Assembly: GCF_963678635.1 (NCBI RefSeq)
Contig: NC_087068.1
Location: 1,860,001-1,924,000 of the forward strand
Length of the DNA: 64,000 bases
Reading direction: 5' to 3'
Source of the DNA: Symsagittifera roscoffensis
Taxonomy: Eukaryota > Xenacoelomorpha > Acoela > Convolutidae
Part shown: positions 48,687 to 61,422 of the stretch, piece after piece
How the letters are laid out: each line of letters starts with the position of its first letter
How positions within the stretch are numbered: the stretch's first letter is position 1
Position numbers and translations under genes: made by a program
Notes under the pieces: model-generated
Seen by the model: the letters and a program-made list of their open reading frames with translations, nothing else
Databases searched by the model: none
Told to the model about the DNA's origin: nothing

Positions 48687-49205
48687 TTGAGACTGAGTTA
48701 CATGAAAGCTGTTAGATAACCTAAAAAATAGTCATGTTAAGTGCCGCTAGTTAAGATTAACCTGAAGGAGAAGTTATGAATAGTTATTAGTTAACCTAAA
48801 GTCCAATTTTGGCTGTGAGTGAAGTTTGTTTATTCAGGCCGTTGTGTGGCACTTGGGTATAAATTGCTGGACGGGCAACCTTTCACCGGTAAATTCAGCT
48901 GTCAGATTATAACTAATCTTCCAGTTGTGTTAATCCCAACCATAGTTTACGAGCAAATGGATTATTACAAGTAAACGGGTACTTTGTCTACCAAACAGAA
49001 CTCAAAATTTCGAAGATAGGCATCAAATCCAAGAGAGTTTTCATAAACTTACTTTGTTCCAATTTAGCATATTAAAAAGGAATCTCGAAAGGATAACTGT
49101 AATATAATGTTTCAACATAGAATACGCGAGCTTAAATGAGTTCAAGTCACGAGATTTTTCAGAAACTAAATTATTGGTTCCGATCACCAATAATGTTTTG
49201 TTTTG

Positions 49206-49250
49206 CGATTTGAAGCAGAGGCGGATTTAGGGAGGGGCGGGGTTTATCTC
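49206..49250. mobile_element. hAT-type MITE terminus, short remnant
   Basis: AGAGGCGGATTTAGGGAGGG resembles the family terminal repeat. Nothing further of the element is recognisable on either side. Confidence 0.4.
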
Positions 49251-49647
49251 GCTTTGTAAACTCATTGTAAGAAAGGTTTAATTTTTTCGGTTTTTCTCTA
49301 TTTATAACGGATGAACGATCGATCATTTGGTAAGGTTGCATCAGGCCCTGAAAAACTTTATCAAATTATAAACGATGATTTCTCATTTTTCTGAAAAAAA
49401 AACATAAGAAACTGAGCCCTTGTTTGACTTTCAAAAATATATATTTGAAATCGAGTTGGTTTCTTTTCACGTAGATCAATTTTGACTTTTTCTATTTAGC
49501 CCTATATGATCTAAAACAGTATCAACGCCTTGAGCTCACTTTTTGAAAACTTTCACCTGTGGCCTTTTATCATGAAGTTGTTAGGTTTTAAGTTATTATA
49601 CTTCATTTCATTGACTAATTCAGTATAATTGAAGCGCACGAAGCGAT

Positions 49648-49947
49648 ATGGAATCAGTTCAAAAAATGGAAATAAAAAAAAACAACAATTCATTCGAAGG
49701 ATGGAATAGAGTTTTTCAATTAGCAATGGGTTATGTTCACCCCACTGTACCAAAATTAATTCAGCAAATAAGGAAGGAGAAAAGTTTAACCAACAATCGC
49801 CTGATTCGGTTAAAATTCGGAGAAAAACCCTATAAATGTCCTAAATATGAACAATTGCAACAAAGGATATCAGATACTTTTAAAAACTATCAGAACAATG
49901 ATCTAATTTCGCAGCTGGAAGCTCTTTCATTTAATTTTGATCTGTAA
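49648..49947 (+). pseudogene. MULE transposase C-terminal fragment
   Basis: A 99-codon plus-strand frame. NNNSFEGWNRVFQLAMGYVH then PTVPKLIQQIRKEKSLTNNR and YEQLQQRISDTFKNYQNNDL match the typical end of FLYWCH/MULE transposases (motif NN-EGWH--F, HP, a K-E long helix, R tail, closing helix), which follows the catalytic core. The usual His after W in EGWH is Asn here. In another frame just upstream WNQF is visible, suggesting a frameshift near 49670. It covers the part missing from the 27-29.8 kb copy, but whether both derive from one family is not shown. Confidence 0.7.
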
Positions 49948-51467
49948 AACCCTTTTGTACCACAAAAATGTTGACCCCTCAATGGCTCTGATGTTTTACC
50001 GCTTTTTTTGTTTCACATTTAGATTGAGGAAAAATTTAGTTTTCTTCCGAGTTTTATACGTACAGTTGTCTCCTTTTGCGAGTTTTCTTTTTTTGCGCAT
50101 TGTCTTTTTTGCAAGTTGCCGCGGCACCGATAAATGCATACATTAAATTTATGTGTTCATTACCTTTTTCGGTGCTAAGATTTTTCATTGTGATTTATTT
50201 TATTTTTGGATATCAGTTCGAGTCAACAACTTAAGATTATTGATATAAAAACAGTTATGCGAGAAATTACCTAATCAATCTAATCTAATCGCCCCCAGAC
50301 TATTAAACATGTTTGATGTACCTTTTCAGTTGTGATTTTTTCTTCCCTTGAGCCAATTTCATATCTTTTTGGCAACAACTGAGACTTTTTTGAGGTCAAA
50401 TCTGCCGAGGCAAACAAAGCAATTCTTTTCTTGATAATATCTCTAAATTTATCAGAGCAATTTGTTATAGAAGGCTTTTTTTGCTCTAGCTGCAACCAAA
50501 CAACTTCTGTATTCAAAAAAAAATTGAAAAAAAAACTCGGAGTGATTTGAAAAAGTTTAAATGGGAGGCTCGGCTTGAACACAGCGCGGATTGCAGTTTA
50601 ATGTCATCTGAATTCCGAATGGTAACTTGAAATATAGAAACTCATTTATTAAAATTAGGTTATTATACACGCCACGCCCCTCTGCAGACTCTCTTTTGAT
50701 CTCCATTTCAGTACAACCTTATTCCATACTTATTATTACATAATAACTATATAAATGGACTTTTCTTATTTCGCAATTTCCACTTTCTAGTCTGTTTTTT
50801 TCATATATTTTTTCATACAGTATTAGCGAGTGCTGATTCCTTCTGAGTTAGCTAGGGGGGAAATTGAGGAACAATTAAGGCGCAAATGGGTCCCTTTCAT
50901 TAGAATTCCGCTCGCAATGGCGCTGATTTGGACCAGAGCAGAGCATAGGGGCCTATAAAACCCCCGATGTTGCAATTAGACGAAAACACGAAAAAAAAAT
51001 TTAAGAAAAGCTTTTCAATTCGTACTGCATAATTTTTTTAAAAAAAATTATGTTGGTTAATTGAAATTAGCGAGCGTTTCTGCGAGCAAAGAGCACCGAT
51101 GCTTCTTCTCCAGGGGGCTTTATGAATAAAAATTATTTTTTTCCCTGCATATTTGCACTTTCTGTTAATCGAACAGTTTCGTCATAACGGGACTAGTTAG
51201 TACTTGGCGCTGCTGATCAGGGGTTGAAATGTCTTCGGGCATCTTATGGCTATAATATGCTTCATTTGATGTGAATGAAGCTGGTAGTTAACCGGTAAGA
51301 ACAGAACCGCTGAGCAAATGTTCTCACTTTTATTATCAAAACAGGTACAAATGTAGTTTTAAAAAGACAATAAGTGTTAGAAAAAATATTTATGATTTTT
51401 TGCATGGAAACTGACAATAATTCTATTTTCTGAAAAATGTGCTTTCCCTTTCATAATTATGATTGTA

Positions 51468-51572
51468 CAGGGGCGGATCTAGGATTTTCTCGAGGGGGGG
51501 GGCGGATTTTCGAAAGATTTTCCAAAATTTTGACGACCTTTTTTTTTTTTTAGGTCGACCAAATTGATTTAT
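51468..51572 (+). mobile_element. hAT-type MITE, left-end fragment
   Basis: CAGGGGCGGATCTAGGATTT followed by TCTCGAGGGGGGGGGCGG and AGGTCGACCAAATTGATTT: an intact left ~105 bp, then unrelated sequence. It preserves the best copy of the terminal repeat in the window. Confidence 0.85.
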
Positions 51573-52187
51573 CATTGTATTATCAGATTGTATTATGCAA
51601 TGAAGTTGTTTTGTTTTTATTGAAAACTCTGATCTCAGAATCTACCATGATGAAAAAATCCAAGGATGGTTCTTCAGAAATTATCGATGATTTTAAAATG
51701 AAGGTTGCAATCAGTGAAGCATATTTGTTTGTATTTGTTCAAGGCTCTCTTTTAGCCTCATTCATATTCTGAACAGGTGCAATGTGACAACGTCTCTTTA
51801 AAAATAAATGACCGCAGTGCTGACGATGAATTTTAGCCTCCAATTTATTTATACGGATTTCATAGAATTAACATACATACGAACTACTAACTAAATATCA
51901 GGTCAAACACTTCCAAGCTACGACTACCATTTTATGTGAAGTTGCAGTTTAAAAAATCCTTTAGAAATTGGAACTTCCCAAAATAATTCAAATGCGTTTC
52001 AAAAAACTACTTCTTTGCATCAATTATAAGCCACAATTTCTTCCGAACTTTCATTGATGGTTTTACTGAAAAGTCGGGAAACAGTAAGAACATTTTGAAC
52101 GCACAGAATGATCAAAAAAAGTTTGTTGATTCAATTAAAATTAAAATGTAACGCAGGCTTACGCGATGTGCATAGAAAACAAGAAAT

Positions 52188-52370
52188 CAGGGGCGAATTT
52201 AAAGGAAGGGGCAGAATCCCCTTTCTCTTCACGGAATCGATCTCTTTTCCAAACACACTCTTCTGACTTCGGTACTTATACACGACATCCAATTTTGGCG
52301 ACCGATCTTTAATTTTTCTAAGGGCGCTTTTGGCACCGCAATTGAATCTTTTACAGGGGAAGCTTTTTCT
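52188..52370 (+). mobile_element. hAT-type MITE remnant
   Basis: The terminus CAGGGGCGAATTTAAAGGAA is followed by a diverged interior; CCAATTTTGGCGACCGATC and TCTAAGGGCGCTTTTGGCAC resemble the GGCGCC block of other copies. The other end is not found. Confidence 0.5.
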
Positions 52371-52449
52371 AAATCAAAGTTCTTGAAATTCATCTTCCTT
52401 TTTAATTCTTATTTGACTTGGTTAAATCAAACTCGATGAGTATTTTTTT

Positions 52450-52600
52450 TCAGTAATTTTTTGCTCCGAACATTGAAAATGAAGAGGAATTTTGTATTCG
52501 GGTTTGTTTTATCTTTTATTTATTTTTGTTTAATTTCCACGATAATCAGGTACCGCAAACAAGCATCGGAATGATCCGAGTGATATATCATGTCAATGCA
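52450..52600 (+). repeat. Dispersed repeat S, copy 3
   Basis: TCCGAACATTGAAAATGAAG, TTTGTATTCGGGTTTG, TTTCCACGATAATCAGGTAC and GAGTGATATATCATGTC are shared in order with the copies at 11940-12420. Confidence 0.65.
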
Positions 52601-53284
52601 CTTTCATTCGTTATTCGAACGATTTTTGAAAATGTTGAAACTTTTTTCTCAGTGTCGAGAGAAACCCATTTGAAATTTTCGATTTTTGGACCAATTTTGA
52701 GCCAATGAGGTGAGATAGCAGGGTTACTATAGCTTATTTATGCTTAGTGTGATCCGCGAAATTATGAGTTTTACTGGAGTAAAATTTCTTTTAAAATTAT
52801 GAATAGAAAATTCAAAAAATTCTGCAAAAAAAATCTGCTATGTTCTAATTTTTTTTTGTTTAGATCCCTTCATCAAACCACGCATAAAAACGGCACTAAA
52901 TTGAAAAAATATATATTTTTTTATATGTTTTTAGGACTATGGTCGGAACATTCAGCGCTATTTGCACAGTAACCGGCTATCATTGTTTCAATATCTTGTT
53001 TAACATTAATCAGTGTTCAGATATTTTTTCCTTTTGTTCAAAAAGAACTTTAAAAAAGCGAATAGTTTATCATCATTCAAAAGATAGCTTATATCATGAT
53101 GTTTTCGCCTGAATAAACTCTCAATTAGTTTGTATCTAATAGCTACACGAGAAATTTTAATCTAACTTTCGAGGACATAAAAGCTCAATCAATTGTGTTG
53201 TGGAAAAACAAGAAAAAAACGATTATTTCAGAAGACAGCTTGAATTTTACTGTGAACTATTTCGTTTCAGTTTTTTACAAAGCT

Positions 53285-53870
53285 TAACAAAGTTGCTCGT
53301 ATCAGGTCGAAACCCCGAATGTTTCAATTGCATTTTAAATTCTTTTGCGTTTTTCAGATTAAAACAATTGATGAATATTTGAAAAAGAAAATGAGATTAA
53401 AAAAAAAATTCGAGTTTTTTTGACAATCATAATACCGCACGCTCTATAAATTACAATGTTCTATATTTTGCAAAATAAAAATTTAAATAGACCAAACACT
53501 TCGTCTCAGTCCAATTTGGAACGATTTCCAGGACGGAATAAGTCTCCGCTTCTGCGTTAATAGCACGAAATATATTTCAATTTTATTGTCTCAACTTGGC
53601 CAAATTGGCAATCTTTAAACCCTCATAATTTACGAAAAATGATCACAGATGAAAAACGTTTTGAATTTGAGCTCAAAGTCTCAATACTTTTCGAACGATA
53701 CAAAAGATTCCTTCGAAAAACTGCTAATTCAAAAGTCGAAATTTTGTTTGAGAAAAAAACACTCCGAGCACAAATATTCTGCCATTTTCTTCGAAAAAAG
53801 TCGGAACAATAAATTAAAAACCGCATAAAAGGCGGTGATACTACTTCAGCAAAAAGTATGGAAAACATCT
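53285..53870 (+). repeat. Dispersed hairpin repeat R, copy 8, with long flank
   Basis: The core is AGTTGCTCGTATCAGGTCGA then AACCCCGAATG. Downstream CCAATTTGGAACGATTTCCA, TTGGCCAAATTGGCAATCTT, AATTTGAGCTCAAAGTC and CGAAAAAAGTCGGAACAATAA recur at 33188-33480 and 36987-37420. The family thus spans at least about 500 bp. No protein was recognised. Confidence 0.6.
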
Positions 53871-54776
53871 CATTTTCAATTGTTATTTAATAAAAAGTTG
53901 TTGAAAAAAGGTATAACAGAAAAATTAAGTCTTCAACCCGCAAACGTTTTACAGTAAAAATTTGGTTTAATTCACAATTATTAAGACATTATGCCGATGA
54001 AGATCACCTTTCAATATGGAATAATTTCTGAGTTGGAATCTTAAGCTTTGCGCTTTTGCTACGCGTTAAAGAGAAGTCAGAATATTTGCGCTATTTATTT
54101 AACCCGAATTTACCAAAATAGTCCCAAATTGAAAATCTTATAAATTAAATTTGAAAAATGCTCGTAAAATTTATGCTTTTTTGTAAATTTTGAATTTATA
54201 GTTTTTATGCTTTTGCGAAATTTCCAAAATTTCTGTCAAAAATGCTGAAACAAAAAAATTCGAAGTTGTTTTTATTCCGAACTTTCCGTCTTTTCTTAAA
54301 AAAACTTGGAGTACAAAATATACATTTAGCGTTCCTGGCACCAATCAGAAAGTCGATGTTTTGTAACAAGCCTTTAACTTTGGGCTCTTCTTTAGTTCCC
54401 ACCCCTTTGTAAAATTACAAAAAATATATAAAGTATTGCAATTCATAACAATTGGTTAACTTGTTCATTCTGACTCGTTTTATGGCTGTTTAGAATAGCA
54501 AAAGTCACTTTAGATAGTGTTTTGTAAAGTGAGTTACCGAAACATCAAAAGGAGAGAAGAGCCTAAAACTGTTCACAAAATATTGTTTATTGCGGTAACT
54601 GAACAAACTGATACAATTTTACTGGTGTTTTATTGAGTTTGAAATGTAAGGTTAGAATGGGCGAGACTAAACAGGACTAAGGAGTCAATTTTCTAAACTT
54701 GTTATTTTGATGATACCGTTTTTAGCTAATTGGACGCATTATCCCTTCTCTCTCTCTCTATCTTTCTCTCTTTGGA

Positions 54777-54945
54777 TCCCCCTTTGGTTCTAATTTTCCT
54801 ACACCCATACTCGACCAAAAATTTTTGGCAAAAAAGTTCCCTATACTGTTTTGGAGAGCTCCGAAAATCAATTTGGTCGACCAAAATACGCTCGAAAAAC
54901 TTTCAAAGTTTTTGTTGAAAATCTGCCCTCCTAGTAAAATCCTAA
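54777..54945 (-). mobile_element. hAT-type MITE fragment, reversed
   Basis: GGAGAGCTCCGAAAATCAAT then TTGGTCGACCAAA and a degraded terminus TAAAATCCTAAATGAC correspond to the left end of the family on the complement strand. The rest is absent. Confidence 0.7.
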
Positions 54946-57900
54946 ATGACTACTTGAGTAGCGACATGTTTGGAGTAATTTCGTGACTGATATTTTGGAA
55001 ATCCTTGGTCAAATCCAACTCTATAAACAAAACAAACAAAGCTCTGAGGCTGTCGCTTTGAAGCTCTTCTAAGCACATGGGATAGCTTCATCAATTGATA
55101 GTGTTTATGGACAATTTTTATCATCAATTAGTAAGCAGTAAAGAATAGACAGCTTCGAATTGCAAATTTAGTAAAGCTTTACTCCTTAAAATCATTCAGT
55201 TTAGTCCGAGCAAAACTTGAAGAAAATTGAACAAAATTTTAGGCAGTCACATTCTCTGTAATTTGCCAAAGAAAACATTTGTTAATATCTGGCCATACAA
55301 ACTGAGGATCTTTCGGTTTTTCCTGGTACACTTCTGTAACCCGAAAGCTCCTTGAACTTTTAGGAGTCACCAATTGAACAATTTTTTTCATAAATTCAGT
55401 ACTGTAAAATGTCCCCGGGTGTCTTTTAATTGTCTGTTTGTGAAGTGCTAACAAGTTCTTTAATTTTGAGTATCATTGATGTTCGTGGAGGAACCAATTG
55501 ACTTTCAGCAGCGCTTAAACGACATCCTCGTCAATTTTAATTGATTTTCCTTGTGAGGCAAAAGCATGCTTGTGTTTTTTCATTAAAAGCTGAAATTAGT
55601 ACCGATATGTTATGCTATATGAATAATTTCAACATGAGGAATTTGCGAATCTCTGCGAAACATAAAACTTTCAATTTAAGGCACTTGCTTTCGTAGCATT
55701 CGAATAAATTGAATTTTCTCTAGCTTTTGCTGAGCCTTGGATTTAGGGCGGATTTAGTTTTGAAAGATAAAAGCTGATTATTGTGGTAAAAACTGAAAAT
55801 ATTTAAAAACTGGGAAACTTATAAAAATGAGCCGAAAAAAATTCAACAAGTCAAAATTGAACAACCTGTGGCTCTTTGGAAAAATTGACCATATTTTCAT
55901 TATTACGGAAAATAACAAAAAAGAAGATCAACTGTTTTTATTCCAAGTTATCGATAAATAATAGAAGCTACATGTGACGCAGACGTGAAAAAAAAGCTTC
56001 TTCAAAAAAGCTGATGTAAAAAGCTGAAAAAGGCTGCTGCTGTATCAATAGGTAAGAAGCAGAATATAGCAGATAAACTCGTGAAAAAGATAAGACATCA
56101 CTCTTTTCAGATTACCCTCTGCGAGGGGGTGAATGGAAGGGCACAAGGTGCTAGATAGCAGACAAGTTAAGAATGAAAGGGGAAGGCAGGAACAAAGGGG
56201 AAAACTTCATTGATTTTGTCCCGGTCCCCCGGGGTAGAATTTTCGAGGTATGAGATATTGTTCTTCAGACTGCAAGAGTACACTGTGTGCTGATATACAC
56301 ACACTCCAGTTCAAGTGCAGCAGTCATTTGAAGCAGATTCAACTTAATTCAAAAAAGACCAGATTGATTTATTTCAGAGAATCTATCATTTTTCAAAATA
56401 TCCACTTTTAAAATAAACAAACCAAAAACTCAAACAAAAAGCATGCTTTTTTATTTTTAAAATGATTCAAACATTTTAGAAATTTTTGCCAGCAGCAGTT
56501 TTTTTTAAAGTTTATTTCGTGGCAATAATGAGATGGAGTTTTATTAATTCTGCTCAAAACTAGTTCTGCTTTTCACTCTCTTTTTAAGCAACAACCATCT
56601 TCTCCGATGTGCCTCTATTGCCTGTCCTGGTTGGATTCAATTTGGTCCTTCAATTTATTGATTGACCCAAGACCCATTTCCTTACCCCCGTCCCCCCATC
56701 CCCGACAAATATGCAGTATCTCAGCTGAGCCTAATTCAAAGTTTGTTTTTTTTGCAAAAAGATGCTGGTCTCAATTTTTGCGCAGTGCAGTAGTAATAAT
56801 TTTTGCTAAAGTTGAAAACACCTGTCTCGCCATGGTTAAGCCCACTAAAAAGATGTTTCTATCTGCTTCGCTGCTTTTCAATTGCATAAATTTGATAGTT
56901 TGAGGCAGAAATGTACCAAAAAGTTGTTATATTTTTCTTTGTAAGCTGAAAAAATCAATTAGCTGACATTGGAAAAAGCTCGACAGAAAGTTTAAAAACC
57001 TGCCTTCCATCATTAATTTACTGTGCACGCTTCTAACTTAGAGATTCAGAATAACCGTTTCCAGGCAAGTAAAAAGCGATCAGGTTTAATGATTTTTAAA
57101 GGTTACACTGGAAGTTTGAAGAGTATTAAAAAATTATTATTCAAAAGAATTATCAATTGACGATCACTTCAAATCAGCTTTCTGTGTCGTTAACGGTCAG
57201 TAATAGGAAACAAAAAAATAAGATTTGGGAGGAAAACATACATTTTTCATTTCATCTAAAATTATTATATTTTTTTGGTGAGACAAGAGGAGATCTTAAG
57301 AAAATCTCATCGGGTTAGTTTAAACGCAAAAAAAATTAGACAATCTTTTTTCAAGTAAATTTTTTATATTATCTCAAAATAATTCTGATAAGTAATAGAC
57401 TAAACTATTATACCATTCGCTTAGCGCACTCAACATTTATCGAAAATGTCTCACTTAGCATACTCCTATTTATTTCAAACTTTTGTCACTTAGCATATCA
57501 TTTCTACATCATAAAGTGTAAACCAGCATCTGCAACTACATTTTGTAAGCCTCAGTGAAAGAAGCGACTCGATTGATAACGTTTCACTCAGCTGCCAGCT
57601 TTTTCTAGAAGTATCTCAACCCATTATAGAAGTTGTCGGGCCATTTACTGTTATCTAGCAAACTAAATGCAGTTTTCTGTCTGAATCGGTTGCAAGATTT
57701 CTACAAGATCTTACTAATGTCAGCATGACAAGCCATGAATACGCCAACTATCTCATATACTGCCTGAAGTAACTTTACTTTTAAATTCGACACCAATATG
57801 AAAAGGTCTAAATTTTTTTCTTTGTTTTAAAATATTGCTTCAAGACAAAGTGTAAAGAGCAAAACATTATAAAACAGGATAACCGATTGCTGTGCAAGTA

Positions 57901-58199
57901 GCACGTCCTGACCATAGTCATGAAAAACTGCAAACAGATTTTGTCTATGATTTCTTCAAATTGGTGTTAATTTTTTTGCGAGTTGTGATGATAGAACTAA
58001 ACACACGCATATGTTAGTGGGCTAGGCAATATCGACACCTTTTGTCTTCAAAAACTGATTGATAGGCAAACAAAATTTTTTGAAATTTTCTTAATTTTCT
58101 ATCTTTTTGCCCAACCAGTTTCGTTGAACTAAAGCAAGACTGATACAGCTTTTTGAAACTTTGTGAAAATGGATAACAAAAAAGAAACACACTCGAACA

Positions 58200-60500
58200 C
58201 AAGGTTACTTACCAATTTCAAAAGTAGGGTAGAAATCGGGAAGGAGTTTTCGATTCAAATTGACTATTTGCGAATCCACAGTCACCACAGGTACTCCCCC
58301 TTTTCTACTGTGTTATAGCTGTGGACACAAATCACGACATTAACCACGATCCGGCGAAAAGCTTAAGCTAGTTGTCAGACCAAATTGGCCCATCAAAGGA
58401 TTAAGCAAATTCCACCTTGGATTGTGCTCCTTCCGACTCTTTTCTTGCCTTTTTAGCTAGTTCAGCAAATCAGGGGCACAATGTGTAGAAACTTTTTTAA
58501 TCATGAAAATAATTTACAAAGCCCGTAATGAGCTAACTACTATTAAACTAAATCTATTACAAGGCTATTGTTTCGTTCCGTTTGACCACAGTCTCGATAA
58601 CTTGCTCTTCAACAATGCTTGACTCAAAACCAATCTCACTAACTCCAGAAGGGTAACTTGATCACCAACTAACCTCACCCGGTACCTAACTCAGGTCTAA
58701 AACGAATCAACTGACTCATCAGTTACATCAACAACTTTTTCAACTGCAACTACCCGGAGTCCTACCTCTAATTTGTGCTATTCAAATCACTTGTTGAATA
58801 ATTAACTGAGTTTTAGCTGGTTTTTTTTCCAATCTTCTCAGCTTTTGCACTCTTTTTAACTGAGCACCAACTAAACTCTCGATCAGAAGTAACCGATCTA
58901 CCCAAGACTAGGATATATGTAATCCCTTTGTGTTGTTTGTATATTTGAATTTTAGCTCCATTTAGAGATATGATCCTCGGTAGATGTCCTGACGTTTAAA
59001 CTGGTAAACTGCGCAAGGTCTTAGCCAGTTTTATCCACTGACGAGATTAGTTATAGATTCCAAGTTTATTACAGGGATCCAACAAGGTTGTGCAAATATC
59101 AAATCCAACTTCATTTTAAACCCCAGTTAAGCTTGCTTTACCAACGTACCAAATGTTTTATATAGTTATCCCGGGAGCCTTCCGGCAAGGAGGAAGTCTT
59201 TCTCAGACAGCTACTTCCTTTTAGGCTTCCAAACTTGCCATCTGCAATCTGTTTCAATCCAGACTATCTAGCTATCAAGGGAGGATAGGTTGTGTACTAC
59301 GAGTCCAGTTGTGCCAAAGAGCCACATCTGGGGTGCTAAGTCAGCATCACGTCAAGTTTTCTTTTTCACATTTAGAAGACTGAAATCCCAAATCCCACTC
59401 ATTTTACAGTCAGTTTCCACAAGGACTTTTGTTTGTGGTCTCTTTGAGTCGTTGCAACTCAAAAACTATTTTCAGTTATGTTTTGAGTGCTTCCCAATTG
59501 GACATTTTTCCTCTCTATTACGAGCAAGAGAATTGACACAAAAAGATCATTTCAGCGTCACTATGAAACAATCTCCTAAATTTAGGATAAGGGTCACAAA
59601 AGAGTGCTATCTACCAATTTTCATCCATATCCCGTTAGATCTTCCCAAGTTATCCTTACTAGAAGTCTTTTGTCGGTGTTGGTCTCTAGTGTCTTTTGCC
59701 GCCATTAAATCAATATGCTCTTGCTCATTATTTTGCGTAAGTTGTATACTTTCAGTATAGTGACTGTTTCATCCAAGTCCTATTAAGTTCTAGTCCAACT
59801 GAAGAATTTACCTCGAGTTGTAAAATATGATGCATCTCTTCACTACTTATCGTATTCCAACGTTTCGGCTTCTTGCGTTCCTTGAGTGCCAGAAAACGTC
59901 TTCCGGAAGTCGGGTGAGAGAGTATTTCCTCAAAAAAACAGAAGTGGGCGTCCAGGTGTTCTGGTATTCTACACTTCTGGTTTCCACAACTAGGTCTATA
60001 ACATACTAAATGTTGGTCTCATTCCAAACAACCACTAGAGGTGCTGAGGTCTTATAGGGGGAGTTGCAATACCCGGAACTAATATCACTTGGGCCAAGGA
60101 GGACTGAAAGTTCTGGTTTTTTCAATGCCTGAATTAAACCGTCTTTAGTATGTGGCCTATGAGTTTCATGTTTTAAATTCAGTGGGACCGATTTGGGGGT
60201 TGCACCAATTTCACTTCATTTGGAGTTTCAGCCATAGAGGGAATATTTTTTTAAACTGGAGCTATTTTGAGCTCGCATTTTTGTTTGTTCTACAACTTAA
60301 CTTATTTTTTACAAAGCTACCTAATACTCATTTAGCTTTATTAAACTGCATGCAAATCTCAACGCAAAACTCTCTCAGTTTAATTTGTAGTGTGCTGAAA
60401 ATGCATAGGAATCACCGATCCCACAAGTCTCAATCATCATTTAACCTGAGATTAATACTTAGAGTAAACTATGAAGCTCGAGTTTGAATTAAACAAAGTT
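58200..60500. other. GC-richer tract, possibly degraded transposon
   Basis: Composition is less AT-biased than the flanks, and medium-length frames are open on both strands. On the minus strand, around 59770-59930, a frame reads HPTSGRRFLALKERKKPKRW then NTISSEEMHHILQLEVNSSV; near 60090-60160 another reads HTKDGLIQALKKPELSVLLG. These look protein-like but match no family I can name. No terminal repeats were identified. Plus-strand frames at 59290-59760 are treated as shadows. Confidence 0.3.
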
Positions 60501-61029
60501 GGGTTAGCATAAATAAACCTTCGTCTGATAATTATAACACCAACAACTCCAACAAATTAATCGCGGATCAAATATCTTTTTTTGTTTGAGCCCAGGGCTT
60601 TGGTTACTTTTCCAATGGTTTGAAAAAACTCTTCAAATGATGTTAAATTGTGTCAAACCAGCACTACACTTAAAAACAACTACCTCTTGCATATACAGTC
60701 CGTTTTTGTTTGTCAAAAGCCGGAAAAATGAAAGGCTACAAAAAAGACATTTGAAAAAAATGAGACTGCTAAGCGTCACCTTTTTGGAAACGCTCTGCAG
60801 GTTATTTTGTGGAGAGTGACAAGAACCAGTTTGATAACCATTTGAAAACCTGTTCAACAAATGACTGAAACAAGCCTGGGCAAACCAGCCAAGTTTGTAG
60901 CAATTTAGAGAATTGTGTTGAAATCTGTTTGATTTTTCTAATTGGTACAGGCATTTAATATAAAAACTTAGTATTTAGTATTTAAGGCTTATTTTACAGA
61001 AGCTGATATAAACTCCACGGGTTTGGACC

Positions 61030-61422
61030 CAGTAGTGGATTTAGGGGGGACGCACCGTCCCCCCTCGCCCTCGAGGATTCGACCCCCTGCCGAACCAAAG
61101 GGTCCCCCTTTTATACTATTTTGAGATGAGTGAGGTACCCTACCTCTTTTTGGTGAGGTACCCTAACAATTTTCCAAAGGCGCCTTTGGAGCCAATATTT
61201 ACTGATTTTTGAGGGGGGAGCGCGCGCCGAAAAAACGCGCGCCGAAATAACTTTCCAAAAAATTAGCCTGAGGCGCAGAAAATTTGGTCAAAATGTGATA
61301 TTTATAGTGATTCGGGAGTGCTCAGAAAATCAATTTGGTCGATCTAAAAAAGAAGTAGAAAAATTTTTCGAAGTATTTTGAAAATCCGCCCACCCCTCGA
61401 GAAAATCCTAGACCTGCCCCTG
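61030..61422 (-). mobile_element. hAT-type MITE, complete, reversed
   Basis: 393 bp. The ends CAGTAGTGGATTTAGGGGGG and ATCCTAGACCTGCCCCTG form inverted repeats. Flanks TTTGGACC (61022-61029) and TTTGCACC (61423-61430) match at seven of eight positions, a target-site duplication. GGCGCC, GAGCGCGCGCCGAAAAAACG and TTTGGTCGATC landmarks are present. Confidence 0.9.

Noticed and set aside
53623-53868. 81-codon minus-strand frame
   Set aside because: It falls in the extended flank of dispersed repeat R and shows no domain.
55239-55454. 71-codon minus-strand frame with protein-like composition
   Set aside because: No motif or family recognised, and neighbouring frames break immediately; insufficient to call a gene.
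59070-59120. GIQQGC on the plus strand, resembling a reverse transcriptase motif
   Set aside because: Six residues only, with no YxDD box or other RT block in any frame nearby; it would also lie in the wrong order relative to the knuckle-like text.
59470-59520. CFECFPIGHF on the plus strand, resembling a CCHC zinc knuckle of a retroelement gag
   Set aside because: The final Cys of the knuckle is missing, the surrounding frame is not gag-like, and the minus strand looks at least as protein-like.
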